This document shows positions 1 through 9,755 of a stretch of 64,000 nt of DNA, in pieces. The translations under genes and the position numbers were made by a program. Origin of the DNA: SAR324 cluster bacterium (GTDB lineage: Bacteria; SAR324; NAC60-12); NCBI GenBank assembly GCA_015232315.1, contig JADFZZ010000007.1, positions 62,001 through 126,000 on the forward strand, written 5' to 3'. Position 1 is the stretch's first letter. Each line of letters begins with the position of its first letter. The notes under the pieces are model-generated. The model searched no databases, was not told the DNA's origin, and saw only the letters and a list, made by a program, of their open reading frames with translations.

Positions 1-1
1 A

Positions 2-1537
2 TATGTCGCTTTTCGTGAACCCAAAGCAGACATCATTCAAGGAATCAATAACAATCTGTCTCAGTATATTCCCTTGAAAAAACAGATCAATCCTGCCTTT
101 TTCAAGGTTAGTCCCAGGGTTCGTTCAGACATTTCCTTCAAAACCATGATCGGGCAATTTGGCGACATGGAAAAAAGTGGGACATTTCTGGAACAAAAAT
201 GCTTCAGACTCCTGGGCAACGTTTATATCAAGCTGATTGAACGGGGTGAGTTTGACCTTGCTTCGCTATGCGCCTCACAAATGACAATGATCGGCAAAGC
301 CGCTGTGGAAGCTGGTGATGACGCCTTGCTCGACACCATCATTATCCGGTTGAATACTATTCTACGGTTTGCGATCAAACATGGTGTGAAAAATAATGAA
401 GGAAGAAATCTTTATAATGCGGCGTTCCATTATGGCAATTTTATTGAACACCTGGTTCGCAGTTCCAAACTGGATCATGTGAAACGATGTTTCATGTATT
501 TGCGCATCTACGGTACCGAAATTTTCAAGCATGGACGCAGTGCTCCCGCCATGTATTTTATTGTGGATGTCTTCGCGTCTGAAATGAAGAAGATTCTTAT
601 TCTGGTTTATTCTCAGAAATGGGCGCCTGAAGTGCAAGAGGGTCTGCTCAAGGAAATGCTGATGGTGGACAACCCGCCCGATTTTAACAAGGAAGATCTT
701 GACCGTGGGGTTCTGATGAATAACGGGGTTCGGGTTCTGCAAATTGGTCTGGCTCTGTTTTACTTGCGTGAAGGTGTGAATGATTTTGTTCAGAAAATTG
801 TGGTAGATGTTCTGGATGATCTGAGTTTTATGGGAGAAAATGTGTTTCAACGGGTGATTGACATGACCATGAACCGGTTGAAATTTTCCGGACCAACGTT
901 TTGGGAAGACACTGACCGTGGAAACCTGAACATTTATTATACCCCTGACCAGAACCAGATCGACACGTTCAAAGAATGGTTGGGACGGGAAATGGCGTTG
1001 TCGCTCAAACGGGATGCCACTAAAAAGTATCTTCTGGAACCGGTTGAAGTGGACATGCTCTGGGAAATGGCGAACAAAGGTCCAAAGCAGGAATTAATGC
1101 AACTCGCTCAACAGCCTGTGTTGTTTGAAAAATGTCAGACTTTACTGGAAAATCTTGATGCGGACCGCATCAACGCGCTGGTGAGTTTACGCAACAAACT
1201 GTATTTCACCTCAGACAACCCGAATCTGACGATCACACATACTCGACAAATAGCCCTCCAAAGTGTGCTGGAAATCATGATGACAGACCAACTCAAACAG
1301 GTCCAACACAAACGGGCTCGTGTGATTTTCTCCTATCCGGATCATCTATTCATTGAATTTATAGAAAATAAGGAAAATCTGACAGACTTTGTTAAAGCAA
1401 AGCAATTGACCATTCAACTCAAATCACTTCGCCAGAATTTGATCTATCAATTCAAATCCCACATTGTCGGACCCTCTGTTGAAAACCTGTTCAAGATGCC
1501 TCATACAGATCACGTCAAAATCATTTCGAGTCTTTAG
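2..1537 (+). CDS. Unknown protein, 5'-truncated by the window edge
   Basis: The frame is open from base 2 with no stop, so the gene starts upstream of the window. The TTG at 74 is only an internal codon, because coding-like residues (YVAFREPKADIIQ) precede it. About 511 residues are visible, ending in the stop at 1535-1537. The visible part looks soluble, helix-rich and mixed in charge. I see no catalytic motif, signal peptide or clear membrane segment. I do not recognise the family. The missing N-terminus could hold membrane or sensor domains, so this may be the cytosolic part of a larger protein. The next gene starts 127 bp downstream on the same strand. Confidence 0.7.
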   Translation, partial: YVAFREPKADIIQGINNNLSQYIPLKKQINPAFFKVSPRVRSDISFKTMIGQFGDMEKSGTFLEQKCFRLLGNVYIKLIERGEFDLASLCASQMTMIGKAAVEAGDDALLDTIIIRLNTILRFAIKHGVKNNEGRNLYNAAFHYGNFIEHLVRSSKLDHVKRCFMYLRIYGTEIFKHGRSAPAMYFIVDVFASEMKKILILVYSQKWAPEVQEGLLKEMLMVDNPPDFNKEDLDRGVLMNNGVRVLQIGLALFYLREGVNDFVQKIVVDVLDDLSFMGENVFQRVIDMTMNRLKFSGPTFWEDTDRGNLNIYYTPDQNQIDTFKEWLGREMALSLKRDATKKYLLEPVEVDMLWEMANKGPKQELMQLAQQPVLFEKCQTLLENLDADRINALVSLRNKLYFTSDNPNLTITHTRQIALQSVLEIMMTDQLKQVQHKRARVIFSYPDHLFIEFIENKENLTDFVKAKQLTIQLKSLRQNLIYQFKSHIVGPSVENLFKMPHTDHVKIISSL

Positions 1538-1664
1538 ATTCATGGCTTGGGTTTTTGTCTCATCCCGAAGGCAAGGACTCAAAGCTTAGGATCCATACAG
1601 AAATAACCGATACACATTTATCGTCCTGACACCCCCGGGGGGAACAGTTTTAACAGGAATCCTT

Positions 1665-3251
1665 ATGAAATTTTTCAATACATCCGGACCGGTCAATCCT
1701 CAAAAGCATTATATTTTATCGCCTTTGAAACGATTTAATCTGGGGAATATTCTTTCCCTGATTGAACAGGAAAAATACTTTGTGATGCACGCTCCCCGTC
1801 AAACAGGAAAAACCTCCTGTCTGCTGGCTTTGCGGGACTATCTGAATCAGACAGGAAACTATCACTGTCTATACGTCAATGTGGAAGTCGGACAAGCTTC
1901 ACGCGAAAACGTGCAGGCGGGAATGCAGGCCATTTTGAGCCGGTTTGTTGAAAAAGCCAGGGAACTGGAAGGAAAAACCATCCTTCAAGACCAATGGGAA
2001 TCTATTCTGGACTCATCAGGACCTTATGACGCTTTCCTGAAAACGCTCTGTGTCTGGACAGAAACTCAAAAACTTCCCACCATTCTCCTGATAGATGAGA
2101 TCGACGCACTGGTGGGCGACACCCTGATTTCAGTCTTGCGCCAACTCCGTGCGGGTTATACCGACCGACCTGCGCATTTCCCACAAACCGTGGTGCTATG
2201 CGGTGTGCGGGATGTGCGGGATTACCGGATGCATTCAGACGGCAAGGACATCATCACCGGCGGCAGTGCCTTCAACATCAAGGATGAATCCCTGCGTCTG
2301 GGGAATTTCAGCCGACAGGATATGGAAGACCTCTATGCCCAGCACACGGAAACAACCGGGCAGGTTTTTGAAAGAGACGCCCTGAATCTCGCCTGGGAAC
2401 TCACGCAGGGCCAACCCTGGCTGGTCAATGCCCTGGCGTATCAAATCTGTTTCAAAATGCCCGAAGGTCAGGACCGAAGCCGGCACGTTACCGCCGAATT
2501 GATGGTTAAAGCCAAAGAGACGCTCATTATCAATCGTGTCACTCATCTGCATCAATTGGCTGACAAACTGAAAGAAGATCGTGTGCGGCGAGTCATTGAA
2601 CCCCTGTTGCAAGGGAAAGATTGGGAAAAAGATGTGAATCCTGACGATCTGGAATACCTGATAGATCTGGGATTGTTGGCTCAAACTCCCCAAGGCCTTG
2701 GTATTGCCAATGCCATTTATCGTGAGGTGATTCCACGGCAACTTTCCTGGATTATTCAGATGAATCTGGGCAGTCACTTTACTGGAAATTGGTACGTCGA
2801 TCCTCAGACCGGAAAACTCGATATGCCCAAACTGCTGACCGCGTTTCAGGCCTTTTTCCGCAAGCATTCCGAACATTGGGTGGAACGGTTTGATTACAAG
2901 GAAGCCGGACCACAATTACTGATGCAGGCCTTTCTCCAGCGAATCCTCAATGGCGGTGGACGGATTGAACGGGAATATGGACTGGGACGTGGACGCACTG
3001 ACTTGCTGGTGATCTGGAATCATGAAGGCGGAGTGCAGGAAGTCGTGATCGAACTGAAAATCCAGTATGATTCCCTGGAATCGACCATCCGTGAAGGACT
3101 TGGCCAAACCTGGGAATACATGGATCATTGCGGAACTTCAGAAGGACATCTGATCATTTTCAACCGCAGACCCAAAGTCGCGTGGAGCCGGAAAATCTTC
3201 CACAAATCCCGAAATTTTGAAGGACATCCCATTGAAGTCTGGGGGATGTGA
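1665..3251 (+). CDS. AAA-like ATPase with C-terminal PD-(D/E)XK nuclease-like domain
   Basis: This 528-residue protein opens with a P-loop ATPase domain. Walker A is APRQTGKT (residues 43-50) and Walker B is TILLIDEIDAL (139-149). The middle resembles the helical part of the AAA-like (PF14516-type) ATPases that are common in bacteria and often horizontally mobile. The C-terminus has a PD-(D/E)XK pattern: Asp446 in GRTDLLV, then Glu463-Leu-Lys465 in VIELKI. Proteins of this build are abundant but mostly uncharacterised; roles in DNA processing or element conflict have been suggested. It stands alone, convergent with the yedK gene, with 34 bp between the stops. The ATPase assignment is firm, the nuclease fold is likely, and the biological role is unknown. 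Confidence 0.82.
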   Translation: MKFFNTSGPVNPQKHYILSPLKRFNLGNILSLIEQEKYFVMHAPRQTGKTSCLLALRDYLNQTGNYHCLYVNVEVGQASRENVQAGMQAILSRFVEKARELEGKTILQDQWESILDSSGPYDAFLKTLCVWTETQKLPTILLIDEIDALVGDTLISVLRQLRAGYTDRPAHFPQTVVLCGVRDVRDYRMHSDGKDIITGGSAFNIKDESLRLGNFSRQDMEDLYAQHTETTGQVFERDALNLAWELTQGQPWLVNALAYQICFKMPEGQDRSRHVTAELMVKAKETLIINRVTHLHQLADKLKEDRVRRVIEPLLQGKDWEKDVNPDDLEYLIDLGLLAQTPQGLGIANAIYREVIPRQLSWIIQMNLGSHFTGNWYVDPQTGKLDMPKLLTAFQAFFRKHSEHWVERFDYKEAGPQLLMQAFLQRILNGGGRIEREYGLGRGRTDLLVIWNHEGGVQEVVIELKIQYDSLESTIREGLGQTWEYMDHCGTSEGHLIIFNRRPKVAWSRKIFHKSRNFEGHPIEVWGM

Positions 3252-3285
3252 GGGGGAAAAGAGGCCGCGTGAGTCTATCTGGTGT

Positions 3286-3984
3286 TCAAAATAGCGACAT
3301 CTGCGGATCTTCAGATTTTTTCATCTGGACCGGACGGATGCAGTCCACTGAATCATTGGATGTTTGATTGATCAGGGGACGGACTTCCTCGGCCTGCATC
3401 CAATCTTGTGGGCATGGTTTCAAAATATCAATCAATTCAGAAGGCTGATGAACGCCAAGCCACTGCTTCGTCGCTGAAGGCAGGACAATCGCGGGCATCC
3501 GGTTATGGATGATTTCCATGAAAGGATTTGGTGGAACGGTGATGATGGTGCAGGTGATCAGCGTTTTTCCTTCAGGATTTTTCCATTCTTCCCACAGGCC
3601 TGCCATTGAAAATAAGGGTGTGTTTTTTAAGCGGATGTACAGGGGAGTTTTTTGTTTTCCGGAAGATTTCCATTCAAAAAAACCACTGGCGGGAATCAGG
3701 CAGCGCCTACGGGTTAACGCCTGACGGAAGGATGGTTTCTCAGCCAATGTTTCTGCCCGGGCATTGATGAGCTTATTGCCGATTGCGGGATCTTTGGCCC
3801 AGAAGGGAACAAGGCCCCACTTCATGGTCCGTAACACAGGAAAGGAGTTTTCCTGCACAATCACAGGTATTTCCTGAGATGGCGCAATGTTATAGCGACT
3901 GGCTGTGAAGCCCTTGGCATATTTCAGGTCAAATGTCTGTTTCAGTTTTTCAGGAGATGAATCCAGCGCGAATCTTCCACACAT
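3286..3984 (-). CDS. yedK: SOS response-associated peptidase-like protein (YedK/HMCES family)
   Basis: 232 residues beginning MCGRF. Cys2 becomes the N-terminal catalytic cysteine after Met removal. Family members crosslink to abasic sites in single-stranded DNA and form a protective thiazolidine adduct. Other family signatures are visible: NARAET (substrate pocket), IPASGFFEWK (the conserved Glu) and HNRMPAI (the conserved His). Length matches the family (about 220-230). It lies 34 bp downstream of tyrS on the same strand and is probably co-transcribed with it; this pairing is not functionally obvious. No LexA box was identified upstream. Confidence 0.93.
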   Translation of the reverse strand: MCGRFALDSSPEKLKQTFDLKYAKGFTASRYNIAPSQEIPVIVQENSFPVLRTMKWGLVPFWAKDPAIGNKLINARAETLAEKPSFRQALTRRRCLIPASGFFEWKSSGKQKTPLYIRLKNTPLFSMAGLWEEWKNPEGKTLITCTIITVPPNPFMEIIHNRMPAIVLPSATKQWLGVHQPSELIDILKPCPQDWMQAEEVRPLINQTSNDSVDCIRPVQMKKSEDPQMSLF

Positions 3985-4018
3985 AGGTCGTTTTACCAGA
4001 AATCTGAAGTTCTATGCG

Positions 4019-5239
4019 TTATCGCACGAGCAATCGATGATAACGTTTTTTACCAGCACGAAGCATGATGGACTGATCTTCGATATGGATTGCTGTGAGT
4101 TGAAAGAATTCATCTTCAATTCTGTGCTGGTTGACATAAAGGCCTCCTTGGTCCAAAAGTCTGCGCGCCTCGCTCCTGGATTTTGTCAAACCGATTTCCT
4201 GATAAATTTCAAACAGCGAAACGCCCTGTTCCAGCCGGTTCATGGAAATTTCTGAAGAAGGAACATTGTCGATGTTTCCTGAACCACTAAATAACGCCGC
4301 CGCGGCAGATTGGGCTTTTTCGGCTTCTTCCCTGCCATGAACCAGAGCGGTGGTTTCATAAGCCAGCACTTTTTTGGCTTCGCGAATTTCCGCGTCTTTC
4401 AACGCACCCAAACGATTGACCTCCTCCATCGGCAGGAAGGTGAACATGGCCAGAAAACGTTTCACATCACCATCTTCCGTATTGATCCAGTATTGATAAT
4501 AGTCATAAGGCGATGTTTTTGACGCCTCCAGCCAGACAGCGCCTTTTTCAGTTTTACCCATTTTTTTGCCGGAGGATGTGGTCAGCAAGGGATAGGTCCA
4601 GCCATAAACTTCTTTCTGCTCCATCCTGCGGATCAGATCCAATCCGGACAGAATATTGGCCCACTGATCATCACCGCCCATTTGCAGAACACAGCCATAA
4701 CGACGGTATAACTCCAGAAAATCATACGCCTGCAGAAGTTGGTAATTGAACTCCAGAAAGGATAAGCCTGTTTCCAGGCGAACTTTGTAGGTTTCAAAAG
4801 ACAGCATACGATTGACAGAAAAGTGCCTTCCAATATCTCTGAGAAAATCAATGTAATTCAACGATCTCAACCAATCGGCGTTGTTCACCAGAAGAGCGCC
4901 TTGTTCAAAATCAAGAAATCTTGAAAATTGAGGTTGCATGGCATCAATGTTTTGCTGGAGGTTTTCTTCAGAAAGCATTTTGCGCATTTCTGTCTTACCG
5001 CTGGGGTCTCCGATCATGGCGGTTCCACCACCCACCAGTGCAATGACACGGTGTCCGGCACGCTGCATGTGAGCCAATCCCATGATGGGAATAAGATGTC
5101 CTACATGCAATGAATCCGCTGTGGGATCAAAGCCTGTATAACAACAGATTTGCCCTTGTTTAACCTGTTTCTCAAGCATGTCAGGATGTGTTACCTGCTG
5201 GGAAAATCCTCGTTCACGAAAAATATCCAGAATACTCAC
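4019..5239 (-). CDS. tyrS: Tyrosyl-tRNA synthetase
   Basis: Class I aminoacyl-tRNA synthetase that charges tRNA-Tyr with tyrosine in the cytoplasm. The 406-residue length is normal. The HIGH signature appears as HVGHL (residues 45-49) just after the tyrosine-pocket sequence YTGFDPTADS. The KMSKS loop is KKMGKTEKG, around residue 232. The C-terminus has an S4-like RNA-binding domain (SRSEARRLLDQGGLYVNQ). It is the middle gene of a leftward group: APS reductase 69 bp upstream, yedK 34 bp downstream. No T-box leader is recognisable in the short upstream gap. Confidence 0.97.
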   Translation of the reverse strand: MSILDIFRERGFSQQVTHPDMLEKQVKQGQICCYTGFDPTADSLHVGHLIPIMGLAHMQRAGHRVIALVGGGTAMIGDPSGKTEMRKMLSEENLQQNIDAMQPQFSRFLDFEQGALLVNNADWLRSLNYIDFLRDIGRHFSVNRMLSFETYKVRLETGLSFLEFNYQLLQAYDFLELYRRYGCVLQMGGDDQWANILSGLDLIRRMEQKEVYGWTYPLLTTSSGKKMGKTEKGAVWLEASKTSPYDYYQYWINTEDGDVKRFLAMFTFLPMEEVNRLGALKDAEIREAKKVLAYETTALVHGREEAEKAQSAAAALFSGSGNIDNVPSSEISMNRLEQGVSLFEIYQEIGLTKSRSEARRLLDQGGLYVNQHRIEDEFFQLTAIHIEDQSIMLRAGKKRYHRLLVR

Positions 5240-5308
5240 GGTGCCTCTTGCAATGAATCAATGATGTTATGATAACAGAGCGGGAAGAGTTTTGTCTCTG
5301 CCCGGTGT

Positions 5309-6097
5309 TCAGATAGCGGACAAAACCGTTTGCCTAAGGCGCAGAACGATTGCTTCCTCAATGGAAATGGTCTGGGATTGATGAGACACATCCGTGGGGT
5401 TTATTCCGCAATAATCCACTCCTGACAGGTGTCTCCACCGACCTGCCCGTGGGCGTTCATCCGGACGCACCGGCGTGGTGCAACGATTACAGCCGATGGT
5501 GGGAAAACCCTGCTCATGAAGGGGATTGATGATGGTGTCCTGTTCAAGGGCCAATGTTTCATAGTCCTCATTGGAAATAGTGGCCATAGGATTGATCCTG
5601 ATCAACTTCATGGAGGTGTCCATGCTGACAATCGGTACTTTGGATCGTGCGCCGCCTTCCCCACGACGAAGTGGTCCCAGCAGGGCATCATAATCCTGAT
5701 GTAACTCCAGCAAGGGTTCCACTTTTCTCATATGACAGCATTTTTCCTGTCCCGCATGGCTGATGTACAGCACTCCATGAAGTCGGGTTTGTTCTTCCAT
5801 GGAAAGTTTCGGGGCGTAACGTTTTAGCGGTAATCCGTAGGAATTCCTGATCTGTTCCATCGTGTCGTAGGTTTCCTGAAACAGCACACCGGTATCCGAA
5901 AAAACCAGATCCAGCTTATGGCCTGATTTATACACCAGTTTGCACAGAATGGAGCCTGCTTTTTGCCCTGAAGTCAAAATACCGATACGCGGAAACACCT
6001 TGATACTCCATTCCAGGATTTCATAGGGGGTTCTGGATTCGAGGTATTGATTGACGGGCTGAAGGTCCTGTTCAGAAAGAGTCACCAGATTTGCCAC
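5309..6097 (-). CDS. cysH: Assimilatory APS/PAPS reductase, CysH family
   Basis: 262 residues of the adenine nucleotide alpha-hydrolase fold (phosphoadenylyl-sulfate reductase family), which makes sulfite in sulfate assimilation. The paired cysteines Cys120-Cys121 and the Cys203-x-x-Cys206 pair are the ligand pattern of the [4Fe-4S] cluster. That pattern marks the APS-reducing subtype rather than the cluster-free PAPS reductases. Cys230, in VDYCGIN, sits where the catalytic ECGLH cysteine is expected, but Glu and His are replaced. The usual LRR-x-QS-x-R stretch is altered to LRRGEGGARS. These changes could tune specificity. The first gene of a leftward cluster with tyrS and yedK. Confidence 0.85.
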   Translation of the reverse strand: MANLVTLSEQDLQPVNQYLESRTPYEILEWSIKVFPRIGILTSGQKAGSILCKLVYKSGHKLDLVFSDTGVLFQETYDTMEQIRNSYGLPLKRYAPKLSMEEQTRLHGVLYISHAGQEKCCHMRKVEPLLELHQDYDALLGPLRRGEGGARSKVPIVSMDTSMKLIRINPMATISNEDYETLALEQDTIINPLHEQGFPTIGCNRCTTPVRPDERPRAGRWRHLSGVDYCGINPTDVSHQSQTISIEEAIVLRLRQTVLSAI

Positions 6098-6276
6098 GAT
6101 GTGTCCTCTCGGGGAATACTAGGTCTAAAGGATGAAATACAATGTTCAAAGAAGCCAAAATATTGAATTAAGATATGACAAGCAAGTTTTTTGGGGGGGT
6201 GAAACAGCCCTTACGGAATGGTCTGATTTTTGTTATGGATGGATTGATCATCAATGGAATCAAACAGTTTTGCCTG

Positions 6277-6305
6277 TTGACAGACCCTTCGCTCCTGTTT
6301 GAAAA
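6277..6305 (+). promoter_or_regulatory. Candidate sigma70 promoter for the rightward cluster
   Basis: TTGACA at 6277-6282 is a perfect -35 hexamer. Seventeen bases later comes TGAAAA, a weak -10. This lies in the 309-bp divergent region between the APS reductase gene and the small membrane protein gene. A short hairpin (GGGCGA...TCGCCC, about 6361-6386) follows close to the start of the downstream gene. Pattern only; unproven. Confidence 0.3.
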
Positions 6306-6406
6306 ATATCGACAATATGATGTTGTGGTCTAATAGAATTTAGAGTATTCAAACCGTATTTGGGCGAAACGATGACTATCGCCCTTAAACTTGAGAAGGA
6401 GTTTTT

Positions 6407-6661
6407 ATGCCTCAGATTTCTGTTCCAGTCTGGAAAATTATTTTTAAGGATCAATATGTGCGTTATGGTGCCTTGGCAGGCGTTCTTGCAGGATTATTTT
6501 TTCAGCAATTTGTGATTCTTCCTTTATTTCTTGATCCTGATTATTTATGGATCAATCAGGCACTCACTGTTTGCGGAATGGGAATGATCGGTTGGGGCAC
6601 CGGAGTTTATACCGGTTACTACAAACCGGGCAAACGTCCGCATTTGAAGGTTTATCGTTGA
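6407..6661 (+). CDS. Small membrane protein of unknown function
   Basis: 84 residues with two hydrophobic stretches, roughly residues 21-40 (GALAGVLAGLFFQQFVILPL) and 48-68. It ends in a short basic tail, consistent with an inner-membrane protein with two segments. The ATG is preceded by GAGAAGGAG at good spacing, which supports the start. The DUF445 membrane protein gene follows 13 bp later, so the two are probably co-expressed. I do not recognise the family. Confidence 0.72.
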   Translation: MPQISVPVWKIIFKDQYVRYGALAGVLAGLFFQQFVILPLFLDPDYLWINQALTVCGMGMIGWGTGVYTGYYKPGKRPHLKVYR

Positions 6662-6674
6662 AAAAAGGAAGTTT

Positions 6675-8024
6675 ATGAAAATGACCATGGAGCAAATTGA
6701 TCAGCGTTTCCGTTGGATACTGTTAATCATCACTCTGTTTCTGGGAGCCATACGATGGTTTCTGGAAGAAGAAAACATCTGGATACATGGCAGTTTTATT
6801 ATATGCATGGCTGGTATTGTCGGTTATTTCACCAACTTTCTTGCCATCCGGATGCTGTTTCAACCCAAACGGGGTACAGTTCTGGGATGGGAAGGCCTGG
6901 TTCCCAAAAACAAACCTGATATTGCCCGGAGTCTCGGTGAAAGCATCCAGACCCAGCTTTTGGCTCCTGAAATCATTCTCGAATACATCCAGCAACACCA
7001 GCTCATTGAAAAAAGCACAGAAAACCTTGTGCTCTGGATCGACCAGATGCTTCAAAACGAAACCATTCGTGGCAACATCACAGATCAGATCATTTCCATT
7101 CTCAAGACCCGTGGACCGGAATATGTAGAAACCCTATTCAATCATTCAGAATCCGCCATTCAGTCTCTCGCTCGTGATCCTGAAACCATCAAAAAATACT
7201 GGATGATGATCCGTAAGGAAATCCAGACTTATACAGACTCTTTGGAGAACAGAAACAAAATCGCGGAATTCATCCGTAAAGTTGTGCAAGAAAAAATTCC
7301 GCAGATTGCCGAGGTCGTTGATAGCGCAATGGACCGTTATCTTACAGAACATCAGGGAATTGGGACTATTGGTATTGGCTTGAAAAAGCTTATTTCGTTT
7401 GACAGCAGTGCGATCCATTCCCTGCTGGAGCGATTCATTGCTGATCCCGAAACCAGCCAGCGTCTGGTTGGCGTGCTGGATATTCTGGTGGCGGAAATTT
7501 CAGAAAAAATAAACTCTCCTGAAACCCAGCATCTGTTGGTAACCAAAATTGAACAATGGGTCGATTTGAGTGCTGATTTTGCCAGAAGGAATATTCTTCC
7601 ACAAAGCATTGAACAATTACAGATCTGGCTGGATGATCCAAAAAGCTGGCAACAGATTGATTACTCATTTCTCAAACTCATGGAGCAGGTAAAATCTTTT
7701 GTGCTTCAGTTCGCAAATTCAAGTGATGGCAAAACACTGCTTAAAAACTGGATTGGAAAAGCGGTTCACAAAATCAATGTCACGGATCTTGTGGAAGAAC
7801 AGGTGATGAAGCTGGATACCGATGAACTGGAAAAAATGATTCTCAATAATACCGGAGGCAATCTGGTGGTGATTCAGTTCATCGGCGGCGTTCTGGGGTT
7901 GATCGCAGGCCTGGTTCAGGTCCACATCGGCTTTGCTTTTCCGTTGATCATTCTCATTGTCATTGTCTGGATCGCTCATGAACATAACAGACGCTATTAT
8001 GAACGGATCGGCGCAAAACAATGA
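6675..8024 (+). CDS. DUF445 family membrane protein
   Basis: 449 residues. The N-terminus has two membrane segments followed by GYFTNFLAIRMLFQP and GLVPKNKPDIARSLGE, the characteristic start of DUF445 proteins (YjiN and related). A long helical region follows and a hydrophobic hairpin lies near the C-terminus (about residues 400-440). The family is membrane-associated with no settled biochemical function. Start supported by GGAAG upstream. It follows the small membrane protein gene by 13 bp and precedes a methyltransferase gene. Confidence 0.88.
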   Translation: MKMTMEQIDQRFRWILLIITLFLGAIRWFLEEENIWIHGSFIICMAGIVGYFTNFLAIRMLFQPKRGTVLGWEGLVPKNKPDIARSLGESIQTQLLAPEIILEYIQQHQLIEKSTENLVLWIDQMLQNETIRGNITDQIISILKTRGPEYVETLFNHSESAIQSLARDPETIKKYWMMIRKEIQTYTDSLENRNKIAEFIRKVVQEKIPQIAEVVDSAMDRYLTEHQGIGTIGIGLKKLISFDSSAIHSLLERFIADPETSQRLVGVLDILVAEISEKINSPETQHLLVTKIEQWVDLSADFARRNILPQSIEQLQIWLDDPKSWQQIDYSFLKLMEQVKSFVLQFANSSDGKTLLKNWIGKAVHKINVTDLVEEQVMKLDTDELEKMILNNTGGNLVVIQFIGGVLGLIAGLVQVHIGFAFPLIILIVIVWIAHEHNRRYYERIGAKQ

Positions 8025-8100
8025 TTAAGACGGTTCATTTCACCCGGGAAACAGCGGCATGGTTATCCCGCACATCATCCACAAACAGGAGCAAATATAT

Positions 8101-8940
8101 ATGAGCAGCAAAAAGAAAATCGGAACCCACGAAATCGGCCTGGACATTGGTGTGGTGCTGGCAAAGTATTTTTTCAAGACAGAATACATGCATTACGGAT
8201 ACTGGAAAAAGGGCGTGGCCATCAACGTTGATAATCTTCCCCAGGCACAGGAAGAATACGCAAATCTGCTTCTGTCCAATATTCCAGAAGGCACAAAAAC
8301 CATTCTGGATGTTGGTTGCGGAATCGGTACAGTTGCAGAAAAACTGCTCAATGCGGGATATGAAGTCGATTGTGTTTCACCGAGTCCCCAACTGACACAA
8401 TACACACGCAATCGTCTGGGTTCAAGGAGCCATATTTATGAAAGCCTGTATCAGGAGGCTCAAATTCCAAAGCGTTATGACATGGTCCTGTTCAGCGAAA
8501 GCTTTCAGTATATTCCTCTGGAAGAGGCCCTGAAAAAAACATTGAGTTTACTAAATCCCGGAGGACACCTGCTGATTTGTGATTTTTTCCGCAAGGAGGT
8601 GCAGGGCGAAAGCCCCATCAGCGGTGGACACAAGCTTGCACGTTTTTATGAAATTCTTCCTCAATATCCGCTAAAAACCATTGTTGATTTGGACATCACC
8701 CGCGAAACAGCCCCAAGCCTGGACATCATGGATGATATTCTCACCAATGTCGTCCACCCCATCTGGAATGCCGTAGCCTATTACATGAATGTCAATCATC
8801 CGGCTGTTTCAAAATTGTTTGTGTGGAAAAACAGGGAGAAAATAGAAAAGGCGCATCGTAAATATTTCACGCATCGAACCAATGGAACCCATTTTCAACA
8901 GTTCAAATCATACCGGTTGATGGTTTTTCAGCAAAAATGA
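8101..8940 (+). CDS. SAM-dependent class I methyltransferase
   Basis: I place the start at ATG 8101 (279 aa), with AGGAG nine bases upstream, rather than at ATG 8059, which has no ribosome site. The SAM-binding motif I, ILDVGCGIGTVAEKL, lies near residue 65. Post motifs include MVLFSESFQYI and LLNPGGHLLICDFF. The N-terminal MHYGYW resembles small-molecule or lipid methyltransferases of the tocopherol and cyclopropane-synthase kind. Substrate unknown. It sits between a DUF445 gene and a TPR protein gene on the same strand. Confidence 0.82.
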   Translation: MSSKKKIGTHEIGLDIGVVLAKYFFKTEYMHYGYWKKGVAINVDNLPQAQEEYANLLLSNIPEGTKTILDVGCGIGTVAEKLLNAGYEVDCVSPSPQLTQYTRNRLGSRSHIYESLYQEAQIPKRYDMVLFSESFQYIPLEEALKKTLSLLNPGGHLLICDFFRKEVQGESPISGGHKLARFYEILPQYPLKTIVDLDITRETAPSLDIMDDILTNVVHPIWNAVAYYMNVNHPAVSKLFVWKNREKIEKAHRKYFTHRTNGTHFQQFKSYRLMVFQQK

Positions 8941-8963
8941 CAAAAAATCATTGAGGTAAAACT

Positions 8964-9755
8964 ATGATGAATTACACCACTGGAACTCTCGGGATTATCC
9001 TTTGGGCGGGCATTGTCCTGGCGGAACCCTGCTATCTCAATATTGAGCAGGCGGAAGGAATGGATCAACACCAGATTTATCCGATTGCCGAAGCCATCAT
9101 GAATCAATATGTCGCACCAATCCAACCCATGCCTGAAGCAGGGATTCGGTCTGATGACTGTCATTACCGGTTGAGCATCATTCCGTCAGGCAACAGCATT
9201 ACAGCCACATTCTCTGGAAAAGTCAGTGCTTTGGGCAATTCAGGAAAATCCGGAATGGATGGTGTGGCTCAGGCTATTCTCAGGGCCGTGTATGGAATTT
9301 CCACTGATTCAACCAGAGCATCTATTTGCAAAGCCTATCCGGAATATTTTGATACACGATGTTCTGCAACCGCTTTAACACCTGAACATCAGGAAATCAA
9401 GATTCCCCCGGAACCAGCCAGCGTCATTGTGGTTCCCCGGGAGGACCCACAGCATTTTCGCCGGAGAGACAATCCTTCCCCGCTCATGATGGATCGTCCC
9501 AAACAAAATGAAATTCCACCGCAAGTGGAGAAACACCTTCGGCAACTTGTAAAAAAAGGGAGACTGGATGAGGCTTTGAACAAAATTGATGAAAAGTTAA
9601 AGGAACATCCTGATCATCCCGGTTTGCTGTTTGGTAGAGCGGAAGTGTTGTATCAGATGAATCGTCCCAGACAAGCCAGAGACAGTGCCCAGCGTGCCTG
9701 CGAACTGGGCAACAAGAGGGCCTGTGATGCCCTTCAGAAAATCAGAAACCGCTAG
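8964..9755 (+). CDS. Exported protein with C-terminal TPR-like repeats
   Basis: 263 residues. An N-terminal hydrophobic stretch (GIILWAGIVLA, cleavage probably just before EPC) indicates export to the periplasm. The central part, with scattered cysteines, has no family I recognise. After a proline-rich linker, residues about 205-260 form one or two TPR units (LDEALNKIDEKLKEHPDHPG). GAGG precedes the ATG. Its stop overlaps the stop of the convergent MscS-like gene: both use the same CTAG, 9752-9755. Confidence 0.72.
   Translation: MMNYTTGTLGIILWAGIVLAEPCYLNIEQAEGMDQHQIYPIAEAIMNQYVAPIQPMPEAGIRSDDCHYRLSIIPSGNSITATFSGKVSALGNSGKSGMDGVAQAILRAVYGISTDSTRASICKAYPEYFDTRCSATALTPEHQEIKIPPEPASVIVVPREDPQHFRRRDNPSPLMMDRPKQNEIPPQVEKHLRQLVKKGRLDEALNKIDEKLKEHPDHPGLLFGRAEVLYQMNRPRQARDSAQRACELGNKRACDALQKIRNR

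Noticed and set aside
2235-2915. 226-aa frame on the minus strand inside the ATPase gene
   Set aside because: It mirrors the strongly supported ATPase frame and has no motif or ribosome site.
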